A model generated the notes under the pieces. That model made no database searches. It had not been told where the DNA came from and worked only from the letters and a program-made list of their open reading frames with translations. A stretch of 64,000 bases of DNA. It comes from Streptomyces sp. NBC_00289 (lineage in GTDB: Bacteria; Actinomycetota; Actinomycetes; Streptomycetales; Streptomycetaceae). The DNA is taken from contig NZ_CP108046.1 of the NCBI RefSeq assembly GCF_041435115.1, positions 3,038,001-3,102,000 of the forward strand, read 5' to 3'. Shown in pieces: positions 45,310 through 54,177 of the stretch (the first letter of the stretch is position 1; each line of letters opens with the position of its first letter). Position numbers and translations under genes: made by a program.

Positions 45310-46545
45310 TCAGACAGGCAGGGTGACTCGCATCACCAGCCCACCTCCCTCGCGCGGCTGCGCCGAGATGTGCCCGCCGTGCGCCCGGGCCACTGACCGG
45401 ACGATGGACAGTCCGAGGCCCACACCCTTGTCGCTGCCGGTGCGCTCCGTACGCAGCCGCCTGAACGGCTCGAAGAGGTTGTCGATCTCGTACGCCGGCA
45501 CGACCGGCCCTGTGTTGGACACCAGCAGGACCGCCTGGCCGTGCTGGATCTCCGTGTGCACCTCGACCCAGCCATTGTCGGGCACGTTGTAGCGCACCGC
45601 GTTCTGAACGAGGTTCAGCGCGATGCGTTCCAGCAGCACGCCGTTGCCCTGCACCACCGCGGACTTCTGTTCTCCGCGGATCTCCACGCCCTTGGCCACG
45701 GCCTCGGCGTGCACCTGGTCGACGGCCTGCTCGGCGACCTCGGCGAGGTCCACCGGCTTGCGCTCGACGATCTGGTTGTCGCTGCGGGCCAGCAGCAGCA
45801 GTCCCTCGACGAGCTGCTCGCTGCGCTCGTTGGTGGCCAGCAGCGTCTTGCCGAGCTGCTGGAGCTCCATCGGCGCGCCCGGGTCGGACAGGTGCACCTC
45901 GAGCAGTGTGCGGTTGATCGCCAGTGGGGTTCTGAGCTCGTGCGAGGCGTTGCCGACGAAGCGCTGCTGAGCGGTGAAGGCGCGCTGCAGTCGCTCCAGC
46001 ATGTCGTCGAAGGTGTCGGCCAGTTCCTTCAGCTCGTCGTCCGGGCCGTCCAGCTCGATACGGCGGGACAGGTCCGAGCCGGCCACCGCACGCGCGGTGC
46101 GGGTGATCCGGCCGAGCGGCGACAGGACCCGGCCGGCCATCGCGTAACCGAAGGCGAACGCGATGATCGCGAGGCCCAGCAGGGCCAGCAGGGAGCGGCT
46201 GAGCAGGTTGTCCAGGGCGTGCTGACGCTGCTCGTTGACGCAGTCGCTCATCGCACTGTTGAACACGTCGGGCTGGGCCTTGGTGGGCAGGTCGCAGATC
46301 TTGCTGGTGACGCTTCCCTCGGTGACCTTGAAGGGCAGGTCGCTGCCCACGTTCAGCGCCTGCGCGGCCAGCAGATAGATGATCGACAGCAGCAGGATGC
46401 CGGCGATCAGGAACATGCCGCCGTACAGCAGCGTGAGCCTTATGCGGATCGTCGGGCGCAGCCACGGCAGCGGCTGGGCCATCGGCCTGCGGGGGTCCCA
46501 GGTGGGTTTCGGCGGCGCCTGCGGGGGCGCGGGGGTGGCAGCCAT
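45310..46545 (-). CDS. cutS: CutS sensor histidine kinase
   Basis: A 411-residue kinase: two membrane helices (about 34-60 and 116-140) enclose a short extracytoplasmic domain containing exactly two cysteines, Cys84 (SKICDL) and Cys102 (SDCVNE); then HAMP, dimerisation box NASHELRTPL (His202), and ATP site NLVQNAVRYNV, FEPFRRLR, GVGLGLSIVRS. The paired cysteines match the CutS sensor, reported to read extracytoplasmic disulfide status. It starts five bases after the cutR stop codon. An alternative ATG lies at codon 22. Confidence 0.9.
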   Translation of the reverse strand: MAATPAPPQAPPKPTWDPRRPMAQPLPWLRPTIRIRLTLLYGGMFLIAGILLLSIIYLLAAQALNVGSDLPFKVTEGSVTSKICDLPTKAQPDVFNSAMSDCVNEQRQHALDNLLSRSLLALLGLAIIAFAFGYAMAGRVLSPLGRITRTARAVAGSDLSRRIELDGPDDELKELADTFDDMLERLQRAFTAQQRFVGNASHELRTPLAINRTLLEVHLSDPGAPMELQQLGKTLLATNERSEQLVEGLLLLARSDNQIVERKPVDLAEVAEQAVDQVHAEAVAKGVEIRGEQKSAVVQGNGVLLERIALNLVQNAVRYNVPDNGWVEVHTEIQHGQAVLLVSNTGPVVPAYEIDNLFEPFRRLRTERTGSDKGVGLGLSIVRSVARAHGGHISAQPREGGGLVMRVTLPV

Positions 46546-46550
46546 CGGGC

Positions 46551-47204
46551 TCAGATCCGGTAGCCGGAGCCGGGCACCGTGACGATCACCGCGGGCTCGC
46601 CCAGCTTGCGGCGCAGCGTCATGACGGTCACCCGCACGACGTTCGTGAACGGGTCGGTGTTCTCGTCCCACGCCTTCTCCAGCAGCTGCTCCGCCGAGAC
46701 GACCGCGCCCTCGCTGCGCATCAGCACCTCCAGGACGGCGAACTCCTTCGGCGCGAGCTGGACCTCCTTGCCGTCGCGGAAGACCTCGCGGCGGTTGGGG
46801 TCGAGCTTGATGCCGGCGCGCTCCAGGACCGGCGGCAGCGGCACGCTGGTGCGCCGGCCCAGGGCACGCACGCGTGCCGTCAGCTCGCTGAACGCGAACG
46901 GCTTGGGCAGATAGTCGTCGGCACCGATCTCCAGTCCCTCGACCCGGTCGCTGACGTCACCGGACGCCGTGAGCATCAACACGCGTGTGGGCATGCCGAG
47001 TTCGACGATCTTGCGGCAGACGTCGTCGCCGTGCACGAGCGGGAGGTCACGGTCGAGGACGACCACGTCGTAGTCGTTGACGCCGATGCGCTCCAGGGCG
47101 GCCGCGCCGTCGTACACGACGTCGACGGCCATGGCCTCCCGGCGCAGTCCGGTGGCCACCGCATCGGCGAGCAGCTGCTCGTCCTCGACGACGAGTACGC
47201 GCAC
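46551..47204 (-). CDS. cutR: CutR response regulator
   Basis: A 217-residue OmpR-class regulator, the length known for Streptomyces CutR: VVEDEQLLADAV, phospho-acceptor Asp51 in VVLDRDLPLVHGD, YLPKPFAFSEL, and winged helix VQLAPKEFAVLEVLMRSEGAVV...VVRVTVMTLRRKLG. GGAAGGAAGCGAC precedes the GTG. CutRS was first linked to copper/tyrosinase in S. lividans and later to secretion stress. A direct repeat with an 11-bp period lies 100 bp upstream. Confidence 0.92.
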   Translation of the reverse strand: MRVLVVEDEQLLADAVATGLRREAMAVDVVYDGAAALERIGVNDYDVVVLDRDLPLVHGDDVCRKIVELGMPTRVLMLTASGDVSDRVEGLEIGADDYLPKPFAFSELTARVRALGRRTSVPLPPVLERAGIKLDPNRREVFRDGKEVQLAPKEFAVLEVLMRSEGAVVSAEQLLEKAWDENTDPFTNVVRVTVMTLRRKLGEPAVIVTVPGSGYRI

Positions 47205-47624
47205 GTCGCTTCCTTCCTGTGTCCACCCGCGTAGCGCCTCTGGGGCATGCGCGGGCAGGGGTTTCGGTGAGTGTGTTGGCGTCCATCCTGCCCTTTTCGG
47301 CCATAAGTCGGCTGTAAGGCGGTGAGCGGTCCATGAAGGACGGGTGTGAGGCCCGGGAATGCCAGATTTTCTCGCAGGGTTGAGGTTTCCGTGGAGGGGA
47401 GCGGGGGGAGGACGGCTTTACACCCCGCGATCACGCTCTGCATGTACCGCACCACCGTGCGGTACGCGGCGATCCGCTTTCCGCAGAGTGGGCGTGGGTG
47501 GCCGGCACCGTCGCCGCCCAGCACGACGGGCAGTGTGCTGGGCACCCTGTGGAGACGTGATCGCCCCTTCCGAACGGCACACCCCCGTGCCATCGACCCA
47601 CGACCCAGGACGAGGGGGCGCAGC
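47205..47624. other. 420-bp divergent promoter region of cutR and the small gene
   Basis: Two structured sites are visible: direct repeats TAAGTCGG (47304-47311) and TAAGGCGG (47315-47322), 11 bp apart as OmpR-class regulators prefer, and the perfect inverted repeat GTACCGCAC-4-GTGCGGTAC (47444-47465). No reading frame apart from the divergent genes is supported. Confidence 0.55.
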
Positions 47625-47795
47625 ATGGACGCATTCACCGCAGGACTTCGGCAGCGCATAAGGGCGACCGAGTTCGACCTGACGCGGGCTCGTGACGAGG
47701 GCGACGACTTCCTCGTCGAGGTGGAACAGGGCGAGCTCGACGACCTGCGCCGCCTCGCCGCCGAGCACGGTGTGGAGGTCGGCGCGTCGTTCTAG
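47625..47795 (+). CDS. Small conserved hypothetical protein
   Basis: A 56-residue, helical, acidic protein (RIRATEFDLTRARDEGDDFLVEVEQGELDDLRRLAAEHGVEV), a type seen repeatedly in Streptomyces next to cutR. GAGGGGGC precedes the ATG and a terminator follows the stop, both supporting a real transcript. No known domain. Confidence 0.75.
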   Translation: MDAFTAGLRQRIRATEFDLTRARDEGDDFLVEVEQGELDDLRRLAAEHGVEVGASF

Positions 47796-47820
47796 CGTCT
47801 GTTCAGCTCTTAGGGCAGGA

Positions 47821-47863
47821 CGGCAGGACCCCGGCGAATCCAGCGCCGGGGTTCTGCCGTTTT
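47821..47863. terminator. Hairpin terminator with T-tail
   Basis: A 16-bp stem with one G-U pair (CGGCAGGACCCCGGCG / CGCCGGGGTTCTGCCG), a seven-base loop and a TTTT tail on the plus strand follow the small gene, which converges on the inositol monophosphatase gene. Confidence 0.85.
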
Positions 47864-47904
47864 CATCCGTTCCGCGCCTCCGGCGTGGGTGAACGAGCCG
47901 ACGG

Positions 47905-48720
47905 TCAGTCGTGCCAGGCGCCGAAGTCCTCCAGGAGGCGCTGGAGGGGCTCGAAGACTCCTGGGGTGGCCGCGACCGCGAGGTCCCGTGCGGGGCGCTC
48001 TCCGGGGCGTCCACCGGTCAGCGCGCCGGCCTCCCGGGCGATCAGGTCCCCCGCCGCGAGGTCCCAGGCGTTGAGGCCGCGCTCGTAGTAGCCGTCGAGG
48101 CGGCCCGCGGCGACGTCGCAGAGGTCGACCGCGGCCGAGCCGCTGCGCCGGATGTCACGCAGGAGCGGGATCAGCTTCCGGGCCACCTCGGCCTGGTGGG
48201 CGCGGACCTCCAGGACGTAGTTGAAGCCGGTCGAGACCAGCGCCTGGTCCAGGGGCGGCGCGGGACGGCAGGCGAGCTCGCGTTCGCCCTCCCAGGCCCC
48301 GGTGGCCCAGGCCCCGCCGCCTCGGACGGCGTGGTACGTCTCGCCGCGCATCGGGGCCGCGACGACCCCGACGACGGTCTCGCCGTCCTGCTCGGCGGCG
48401 ATGGAGACGGCCCAAGTGGGCAGGTCGTACAGGTAGTTGACCGTGCCGTCGAGCGGGTCGATCACCCAGCGGACACCGCTCGTGCCCGCGCTGGAGGCGC
48501 CCTCCTCGCCGAGGAAGCCGTCGTCCGGGCGGTGCTCGGAGATCAGGTCCGTGATCAGCTTCTCCGCCGCGATGTCCATCTCGGTGACCACGTCGATCGG
48601 GCTGGACTTGGTGGCGGCGACCGCGAGGTCGGCCGGGCGGCCGTCCCGCAGCAGCTCGCCGGCGCGGCGCGCGGCCTCCTGGGCGAGCTTCAGCAGTTCC
48701 GGGTGCAGGGGGTCGCTCAC
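47905..48720 (-). CDS. suhB: Inositol monophosphatase family protein
   Basis: A 271-residue Mg-dependent phosphatase: LGEEG (metal-binding Glu), WVIDPLDGTVNYLYDLPTWAVSI (the DPIDGT motif) and NAWDLAAGDLIAREAGALT (second WD motif). It dephosphorylates inositol-1-phosphate or related sugar phosphates. GAGGAACCCC precedes the GTG, eight bases after the ferrochelatase stop codon, so they are co-transcribed. The longer open frame upstream belongs to the shadow of the ferrochelatase gene. Confidence 0.9.
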   Translation of the reverse strand: MSDPLHPELLKLAQEAARRAGELLRDGRPADLAVAATKSSPIDVVTEMDIAAEKLITDLISEHRPDDGFLGEEGASSAGTSGVRWVIDPLDGTVNYLYDLPTWAVSIAAEQDGETVVGVVAAPMRGETYHAVRGGGAWATGAWEGERELACRPAPPLDQALVSTGFNYVLEVRAHQAEVARKLIPLLRDIRRSGSAAVDLCDVAAGRLDGYYERGLNAWDLAAGDLIAREAGALTGGRPGERPARDLAVAATPGVFEPLQRLLEDFGAWHD

Positions 48721-48728
48721 GGGGTTCC

Positions 48729-49856
48729 TCACGCGTAGGGGCTGTCGGCGCCCGCGGCGGCGGGCCGGGGGGCGCGGGCCGGACAGCAGCCCACGGGGCA
48801 GAGGGTGTGGCTCGCGCCGAGCGCGCCCAGGGCGCAGGGGGTGACCGCCTGTCCGCGCTCGACGGCGGCGCGTTCCAGGACGAGGTCGCGGATCGCGGCG
48901 GCGAACCGCGGGTCCGCGCCGACGGTGGCCGAGCGACGCACCGGCAGTCCCAGCTCCTCCGCCTTGGCGGCGGCCTCCGTGTCGAGGTCGTAGAGGACCT
49001 CCATGTGGTCGGAGACGAAGCCGATGGGGGCCATGACGACGGCCGGCGCCCCGGCGGCGTGCCGCTCCCCGAGGTGGTCGCAGATGTCGGGCTCGAGCCA
49101 CGGGATGTGCGGGGCTCCGGAGCGCGACTGGTAGACGAGCTGCCACGGGTGGTCGACGCCGGTGCGCTCGCGCACGGCGTCGGCGATCAGCCGCGCGACG
49201 TCGAGGTGCTGCTTCACGTAGGCGCCGCCGTCACCGTGCCCCTCGACCGGGCCGGAGGTGTCCGCGGAGGCGAGCGGGATCGAGTGGGTCGAGAAGGCGA
49301 TGTGGGCGCCGTCCCGGACGTCCTCGGGGAGGTCCGCCAGGGAGCGCAGCACACCCTCGATCATGGGCTCCAGGAAGCCCTCGTGGTTGAAGTAGTGCCG
49401 CAGCTTGTCGACCTTCGGCAGTTCCAGGCCCTCCGCCTCCAGCGCGGCGAGCGAGTCCGCGAGGTTCTCGCGGTACTGGCGGCAGCCGGAGTAGGAGGCG
49501 TAGGCGCTGGTGGCGAGGACCAGGATGCGGCGGCGGCCGTCGGCGACCATCTCGCGCAGGGTGTCCGTCAGGTAGGGGGCCCAGTTGCGGTTGCCCCAGT
49601 AGACCGGCAGGTCCAGTCCGTGGTCCGCGAAGTCCTTGCGCAGGCCGTCCAGCAGGGCGCGGTTCTGGTCGTTGATCGGGCTGACCCCGCCGAAGAGGAA
49701 GTAGTGCTGTCCGACTTCCTTGAGGCGTTCCTTGGGGATGCCGCGCCCGCGCGTCACGTTCTCCAGGAACGGGACCACGTCGTCCGGCCCCTCCGGGCCG
49801 CCGAACGAGAGCAGGAGCAGGGCGTCGTAGGGGGTGGCATCGAGCGCGTCTCGCAT
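48729..49856 (-). CDS. hemH: Ferrochelatase (coproporphyrin ferrochelatase type)
   Basis: A 375-residue chelatase that inserts iron into (copro)porphyrin in haem synthesis. [28 protein letters not shown] starts the protein, [11 protein letters not shown] holds the metal-site His, and [16 protein letters not shown] carries the conserved Glu. The C-terminal [19 protein letters not shown] cysteines fit the 2Fe-2S cluster of actinobacterial enzymes (also called CpfC). It is first in an operon with the inositol monophosphatase gene. Confidence 0.94.
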   Translation of the reverse strand: MRDALDATPYDALLLLSFGGPEGPDDVVPFLENVTRGRGIPKERLKEVGQHYFLFGGVSPINDQNRALLDGLRKDFADHGLDLPVYWGNRNWAPYLTDTLREMVADGRRRILVLATSAYASYSGCRQYRENLADSLAALEAEGLELPKVDKLRHYFNHEGFLEPMIEGVLRSLADLPEDVRDGAHIAFSTHSIPLASADTSGPVEGHGDGGAYVKQHLDVARLIADAVRERTGVDHPWQLVYQSRSGAPHIPWLEPDICDHLGERHAAGAPAVVMAPIGFVSDHMEVLYDLDTEAAAKAEELGLPVRRSATVGADPRFAAAIRDLVLERAAVERGQAVTPCALGALGASHTLCPVGCCPARAPRPAAAGADSPYA

Positions 49857-49966
49857 GAGTCGATCCTGCCACCCGGCACCGACAGCCGGGAAACGGTGGG
49901 TCGGCCGGGGTGGCGACCGGACCTGCGGGGAGGGGGGCGGACAGCGAACCCGGGCTGTCCGCGGGG

Positions 49967-49985
49967 GTGCGTTAGGGTCACCTTA
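49967..49985. promoter_or_regulatory. Iron-box-like sequence between hemH and the MFS gene
   Basis: GTGCGTTAGGGTCACCTTA matches 14 of 19 positions of the DtxR/IdeR/DmdR iron-box pattern as I recall it (TTAGGTTAGGCTCACCTAA), chiefly in the right half. It lies about 110 bp upstream of each divergent start, so it could make hemH or the MFS gene iron-responsive. Match judged by eye. Confidence 0.4.
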
Positions 49986-50077
49986 TTCGTAAGCTGTATC
50001 GGCCACCTTCACGCCTTACCGGCGCGTTCACGCCACACCAGCGAGCCTTCCCCCCCCCGCCCGACCGGAGACCCCCC

Positions 50078-51316
50078 GTGCCCAGCCCGTACCGCGCCCT
50101 GTTCGCCGCCCCAGGCTCCACGGCCTTCTCCGCCGCGGGCCTCGTCGGCCGGATGCCGCTGTCGATGATGGGCATCGGCGTGGTCACGATGGTGTCCCAG
50201 CTGACCGGACGGTACGGACTGGCGGGCGCCCTGTCCGCCACCATCGCGCTCGCGGCGGCGGCGGTCGGCCCGCAGATCTCCCGGCTGGTGGATCTGCACG
50301 GGCAGCGGCGCGTCCTGCGCCCGGCGACGCTCGTCGCCCTCCTGTCGTCGGCCGGGCTGCTGCTCGCCGCGCACTACGAGTGGCCGGACTGGGTGCTGTT
50401 CGTCTGCGCCGCCGGCATCGGCTCCGTACCCAGCCTCGGGGCGATGGTCCGTGCCCGCTGGGCGGCGGTGTACCGGGGGACCCCGCAGCTGCACACCGCG
50501 TACTCCCTGGAGTCCGTGGTGGACGAGGTCTGCTTCATCTTCGGGCCGATCATCTCCATCGGGCTGTCGACGGCCTGGTTCCCCGAGGCCGGCCCCCTGC
50601 TCGCGGCCTGTTTCCTGGCCGTCGGTGTCTTCTGGCTGACCGCGCAGCGCGCCACCGAACCCGCCCCGCATCCGCGTGACCACCGCGACGGCGGCTCCGC
50701 GCTGCGCGCCGCCGGTCTGCAGGTCCTGGTGGCCACCTTCGTGGCGACCGGCGCGATCTTCGGAGCGGTCGACGTGGTCACCGTCGCCTTCGCCGACGAG
50801 CAGGGGCACAAGGGCGCCGCGAGCATCGTGCTCGCCCTGTACGCGGCTGGCTCCTGCTCGGCGGGAATCGTGTTCGGGCTGCTGCACTTCAAGGGGGCGC
50901 CGGAACCTCGCTGGCTGCTGGGCATATGCGCGATGGCCGTGAGTATGATCCCCCTCCTACTGGTCGGAAACTTGCCGTTCCTGGCCGTGGCGCTGTTCGT
51001 TGCGGGTCTGTCCATCGCTCCCACGATGATCACGACGATGTCTCTCATCGAAAAGCACGTACCACGCGCGCAACTGACCGAGGGCATGACCTGGGTGAGC
51101 ACGGGGCTCGCGGTCGGGGTCGCGCTCGGCTCCTCCGTGGCCGGCTGGGTCATCGACGCGGCCGGCGCGCGTGCCGGGTACGGGGTTCCGGCGGTGTCCG
51201 GTGCCGTCGCGGTCGCGGTCGGTTTCCTCGGGTACCGCCGGCTCAACAGGCCGGCTCCGCGTCGGGGAGGCACCGTTGAGCAGCACAGCGAGCGGGAAGA
51301 ACGGCACGTGGCGTAA
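50078..51316 (+). CDS. MFS transporter
   Basis: A 412-residue, 12-helix major facilitator protein. SRLVDLHGQRRVLRPATLV is a loop 2-3 motif-A-like segment; SLESVVDEVCFIFGPIISIG and GMTWVSTGLAVGVALGSSVAGW are helices typical of actinobacterial MFS exporters of unknown substrate. GGAG lies before the GTG. The 5' leader contains a run of nine C. The following flavoprotein gene overlaps its end by 41 bases. Confidence 0.88.
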   Translation: MPSPYRALFAAPGSTAFSAAGLVGRMPLSMMGIGVVTMVSQLTGRYGLAGALSATIALAAAAVGPQISRLVDLHGQRRVLRPATLVALLSSAGLLLAAHYEWPDWVLFVCAAGIGSVPSLGAMVRARWAAVYRGTPQLHTAYSLESVVDEVCFIFGPIISIGLSTAWFPEAGPLLAACFLAVGVFWLTAQRATEPAPHPRDHRDGGSALRAAGLQVLVATFVATGAIFGAVDVVTVAFADEQGHKGAASIVLALYAAGSCSAGIVFGLLHFKGAPEPRWLLGICAMAVSMIPLLLVGNLPFLAVALFVAGLSIAPTMITTMSLIEKHVPRAQLTEGMTWVSTGLAVGVALGSSVAGWVIDAAGARAGYGVPAVSGAVAVAVGFLGYRRLNRPAPRRGGTVEQHSEREERHVA

Positions 51317-52595
51317 CTGGGGAGGCAATGTCGCCGCCCGCCCCGCGCGGGAGGTCACGCCCGCCTCGGTCGAGGAGCTCTCCGCGGCCGTACGCAAAGC
51401 CGCCGAGGACGGTCTGACGGTGAAGGCCGTCGGTACCGGGCATTCCTTCACGTCCATCGCCGCCACCGACGGTGTGTTGATCCGGCCTCAACTGTTGACC
51501 GGGATACGCAACATTGACCGGGAAGCCGGGACCGTCACGGTCGAGGCCGGAACCCCGCTCAAGAGGCTCAACATGGCTCTCGCGCGCGAGGGCCTGTCGC
51601 TCACCAACATGGGCGACATCATGGAACAGACGGTCTCGGGGGCCACCAGCACCGGCACCCACGGGACCGGCCGCGATTCGGCGTCGATCGCCGCCCAGAT
51701 CAGGGCGCTCGAACTGGTCACCGCCGACGGATCGGTGCTCAACTGCTCCGAGAAGGAGAACCCGGAGGTCTTCGCGGCCGCCCGGATCGGCCTCGGGGCG
51801 CTCGGCATCATCACCGCCATCACGTTCGCCGTGGAGCCGGTCTTCCTGCTCACGGCCCGCGAGGAGCCGATGCCCTTCGACCGGGTCCTGGCGGACTTCG
51901 ACGAACTGTGGGCCGAGAACGAGCACTTCGAGTTCTACTGGTTCCCGCACACCGGCAGCACCAACACCAAGCGCAACAACCGCAGCGCCGGTCCGGAGAA
52001 GCCGGTCAGCCCGGTCGCGGGCTGGATCGAGGACGAGCTCCTCTCCAACGGCGTCTTCCAGGTCGCCCAGTTGGTCGGCCGCGCGGCGCCGGCCACCGTT
52101 CCGACGATCGCCCGGGTCTCCAGCAAGGCCCTGTCCGCGCGGACGTACACGGACATCCCCTACAAGGTGTTCACCTCACCGCGCCGGGTGCGCTTCGTGG
52201 AGATGGAGTACGCCCTCCCGCGCAAGGCCGTAACCGGGGCGCTGCGCGAGTTGAGGACCATGGTCGACCGCTCCGGGCTCCGGGTCAGCTTCCCGGTCGA
52301 GGTGCGCACCGCTCCGGCCGACGACATCACGCTGTCCACCGCCTCGGGCCGGGACAGTGCCTACATCGCCGTCCACATGTTCAAGGGCACCCCCTATCAG
52401 GCGTACTTCACCGCCGCCGAGCGCGTCTTCACCGCGCACGAGGGTCGGCCGCACTGGGGCAAGGTGCACACGCGTGACGCCGAGTACTTCGCCGGGGTCT
52501 ACCCCCGTTTCGGCGAGTTCACCGCGCTGCGGGACCGACTCGACCCGGACCGGCGTTTCCAGAACGACTACCTGCGCAGGGTGCTGGGGCCGTAG
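51276..52595 (+). CDS. FAD-linked aldonolactone/alditol-type oxidase (ALO family)
   Basis: A 439-residue VAO-fold flavoprotein: GTGHSFTSIAATDG contains the histidine that usually carries covalent FAD, GDIMEQTVSGATSTGTHGTG is the second FAD segment, and the C-terminal ALO domain ends HWGKVHTRDAEYFAGVYPRFGEF...DPDRRFQNDYL, with the HWGK motif of lactone/alditol oxidases. It oxidises a sugar lactone or polyol with O2 or another acceptor. The TTG at 51276 has GGGGAGG five bases upstream and lies inside the MFS gene. Confidence 0.9.
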   Translation: MSSTASGKNGTWRNWGGNVAARPAREVTPASVEELSAAVRKAAEDGLTVKAVGTGHSFTSIAATDGVLIRPQLLTGIRNIDREAGTVTVEAGTPLKRLNMALAREGLSLTNMGDIMEQTVSGATSTGTHGTGRDSASIAAQIRALELVTADGSVLNCSEKENPEVFAAARIGLGALGIITAITFAVEPVFLLTAREEPMPFDRVLADFDELWAENEHFEFYWFPHTGSTNTKRNNRSAGPEKPVSPVAGWIEDELLSNGVFQVAQLVGRAAPATVPTIARVSSKALSARTYTDIPYKVFTSPRRVRFVEMEYALPRKAVTGALRELRTMVDRSGLRVSFPVEVRTAPADDITLSTASGRDSAYIAVHMFKGTPYQAYFTAAERVFTAHEGRPHWGKVHTRDAEYFAGVYPRFGEFTALRDRLDPDRRFQNDYLRRVLGP

Positions 52596-53059
52596 CGGAA
52601 GGAGCCGTTGTGACGCCTGAGAAGGCGGGACCGGCCTTCGGGGAGGGACGGACGAAACGATTGGTTCCGTTTCCGGCGATTCCGTGAGGTACGCCACTTT
52701 CAAGATCTCGGAATCCGCCGGAGGGACGGCCAAGTCCCGTCCCTTGCAAGAAGTTCGGCGGCGTGCCAATCCACGCAGGTGGTCCGAATGGAGTACTGTT
52801 GCGAGCCCTGGGTCAGGTCTCCCGCCAGGGCGTCCGTGGCCACCAAGGACCGCCAGGAGGGGGCCAGTTGCACAGGGTGACGGAGTTGGTCACTTAGCGT
52901 TGCGAATAGGTAACCGTGCCATAACGGCGTGCCTGGGCCCGTGCCCGACACGCCGGGCAACTCGGCAAGGTTGTGGCAGGCTGCACCCGGGCAGGCCACA
53001 CTCGACTAGCGGAAGCAGCGACGCACGTGACGTCGGCAGGCACCACCCGGGAGGTCCCC
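52596..53059. other. 464-bp gap upstream of sepH
   Basis: Apart from the doubtful 25-residue frame, no gene is supported on either strand. The sepH promoter must be here. I see no repeat or clear operator. Confidence 0.5.
52610..52687 (+). CDS. Possible 25-residue peptide
   Basis: GGAAGGAG five bases before a GTG opens a 26-codon frame just 14 bases after the oxidase stop codon. The peptide is unrecognised and basic/Pro-rich. Only the ribosome site favours it; it may be chance. Confidence 0.2.
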   Translation: MTPEKAGPAFGEGRTKRLVPFPAIP

Positions 53060-54103
53060 ATGCCCGAACTGCGTGTCGTGGCCGTCTCGAATGACGGCAC
53101 ACGGCTGGTGCTGAAGGCTGCGGACAGCACGGAGTACACGCTTCCGATTGACGAGCGTCTGCGCGCCGCCGTACGCGGCGACCGTCCCCGCCTCGGCCAG
53201 ATCGAGATCGAGGTGGAGAGCCATCTCCGCCCCCGAGACATCCAGGCGCGGATACGTGCGGGTGCGACCGCGGAAGAGGTCGCCCAACTCGCCGGTATCC
53301 CCGTCGATCGCGTACGGCGCTTCGAGGGCCCCGTGCTGGCCGAGCGTGCCTTCATGGCCGAACGAGCCCGCAAGACCCCCGTCCGCCGGCCCGGCGAGAA
53401 CGCCGGACCCCAGCTCGGCGAGGCCGTCCAGGAGCGTCTGCTGCTGCGCGGTGCCGAGAAGGACACCGTCCAGTGGGACTCGTGGCGCCGCGACGACGGC
53501 ACCTGGGAGGTCCTGCTCGTCTACCTGGTGGCCGGCGAACCGCACTCGGCGAGCTGGACGTACGACCCGCCCCGGCGGCTCGTCCAGGCCGTCGACGAGG
53601 AGGCGCGCTCGCTCATCGGCGAGTCCGAGGACCTCGCCGCGCCCGAGCCCAGCTTTCCGTTCGTACCGCGCATCGCCCGACTGCCGCGTGACCGTCCGCT
53701 GGACCGCGCCCTCGACCGGGCACTGGACCGTCCCGTCCTGCCGTCGCCGGAGCCCGTCGAGGAAAGCGCGAGCGAACGGGACTCGCTGACCAGCCTGCTG
53801 GAGGCGGTGCCCAGCTTCCGGGGCGACCTGGTGGTGCCCGAGCGGCCGGTGGAGCCTCCCGTGGAGGAGGAGCCCGATCCCGAGCCGGAGGCGGAGGAAC
53901 CCCCGGCTCCCGCGGCCTCGGCCGGTGCCGGTTCCGCCTACGCGGACGTCCTCATGCCCCGTTCCGTCGGCAGCCATCGCGACCGCCTCGTCGGCGCGAC
54001 GGACCGCCAGGCCGAGGCGGACGGCGTCCGGCCGGGCCGCCGCGCGGCGGTCCCGAGCTGGGACGAGATCGTGTTCGGGACCCGGCGCAAGAAGCAGGAG
54101 TAG
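53060..54103 (+). CDS. sepH: Septation protein SepH
   Basis: A 347-residue protein: the N-terminal DUF3071 domain with a helix-turn-helix (about 1-110, including RPRDIQARIRAGATAEEVAQLAGIPVDRVRRFEGPVLAERAF) and a C-terminal half that is acidic, Pro/Glu-rich and disordered, ending in the conserved VPSWDEIVFGTRRK. SepH binds FtsZ and promotes its assembly in Streptomyces sporulation septation. GGGAGG precedes the ATG. A strong hairpin follows. Confidence 0.95.
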   Translation: MPELRVVAVSNDGTRLVLKAADSTEYTLPIDERLRAAVRGDRPRLGQIEIEVESHLRPRDIQARIRAGATAEEVAQLAGIPVDRVRRFEGPVLAERAFMAERARKTPVRRPGENAGPQLGEAVQERLLLRGAEKDTVQWDSWRRDDGTWEVLLVYLVAGEPHSASWTYDPPRRLVQAVDEEARSLIGESEDLAAPEPSFPFVPRIARLPRDRPLDRALDRALDRPVLPSPEPVEESASERDSLTSLLEAVPSFRGDLVVPERPVEPPVEEEPDPEPEAEEPPAPAASAGAGSAYADVLMPRSVGSHRDRLVGATDRQAEADGVRPGRRAAVPSWDEIVFGTRRKKQE

Positions 54104-54112
54104 TCGCTTCGA

Positions 54113-54154
54113 CGGGTGAGGGCCCACTGCCGGTCGGCAGTGGGCCCTCACCCG
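54113..54154. terminator. Strong hairpin terminator after sepH
   Basis: A perfect 19-bp stem with a GGTC loop begins nine bases after the sepH stop codon, between convergent genes. Confidence 0.85.
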
Positions 54155-54177
54155 TGCGTCAGCTGGTCGCCCCGCTC

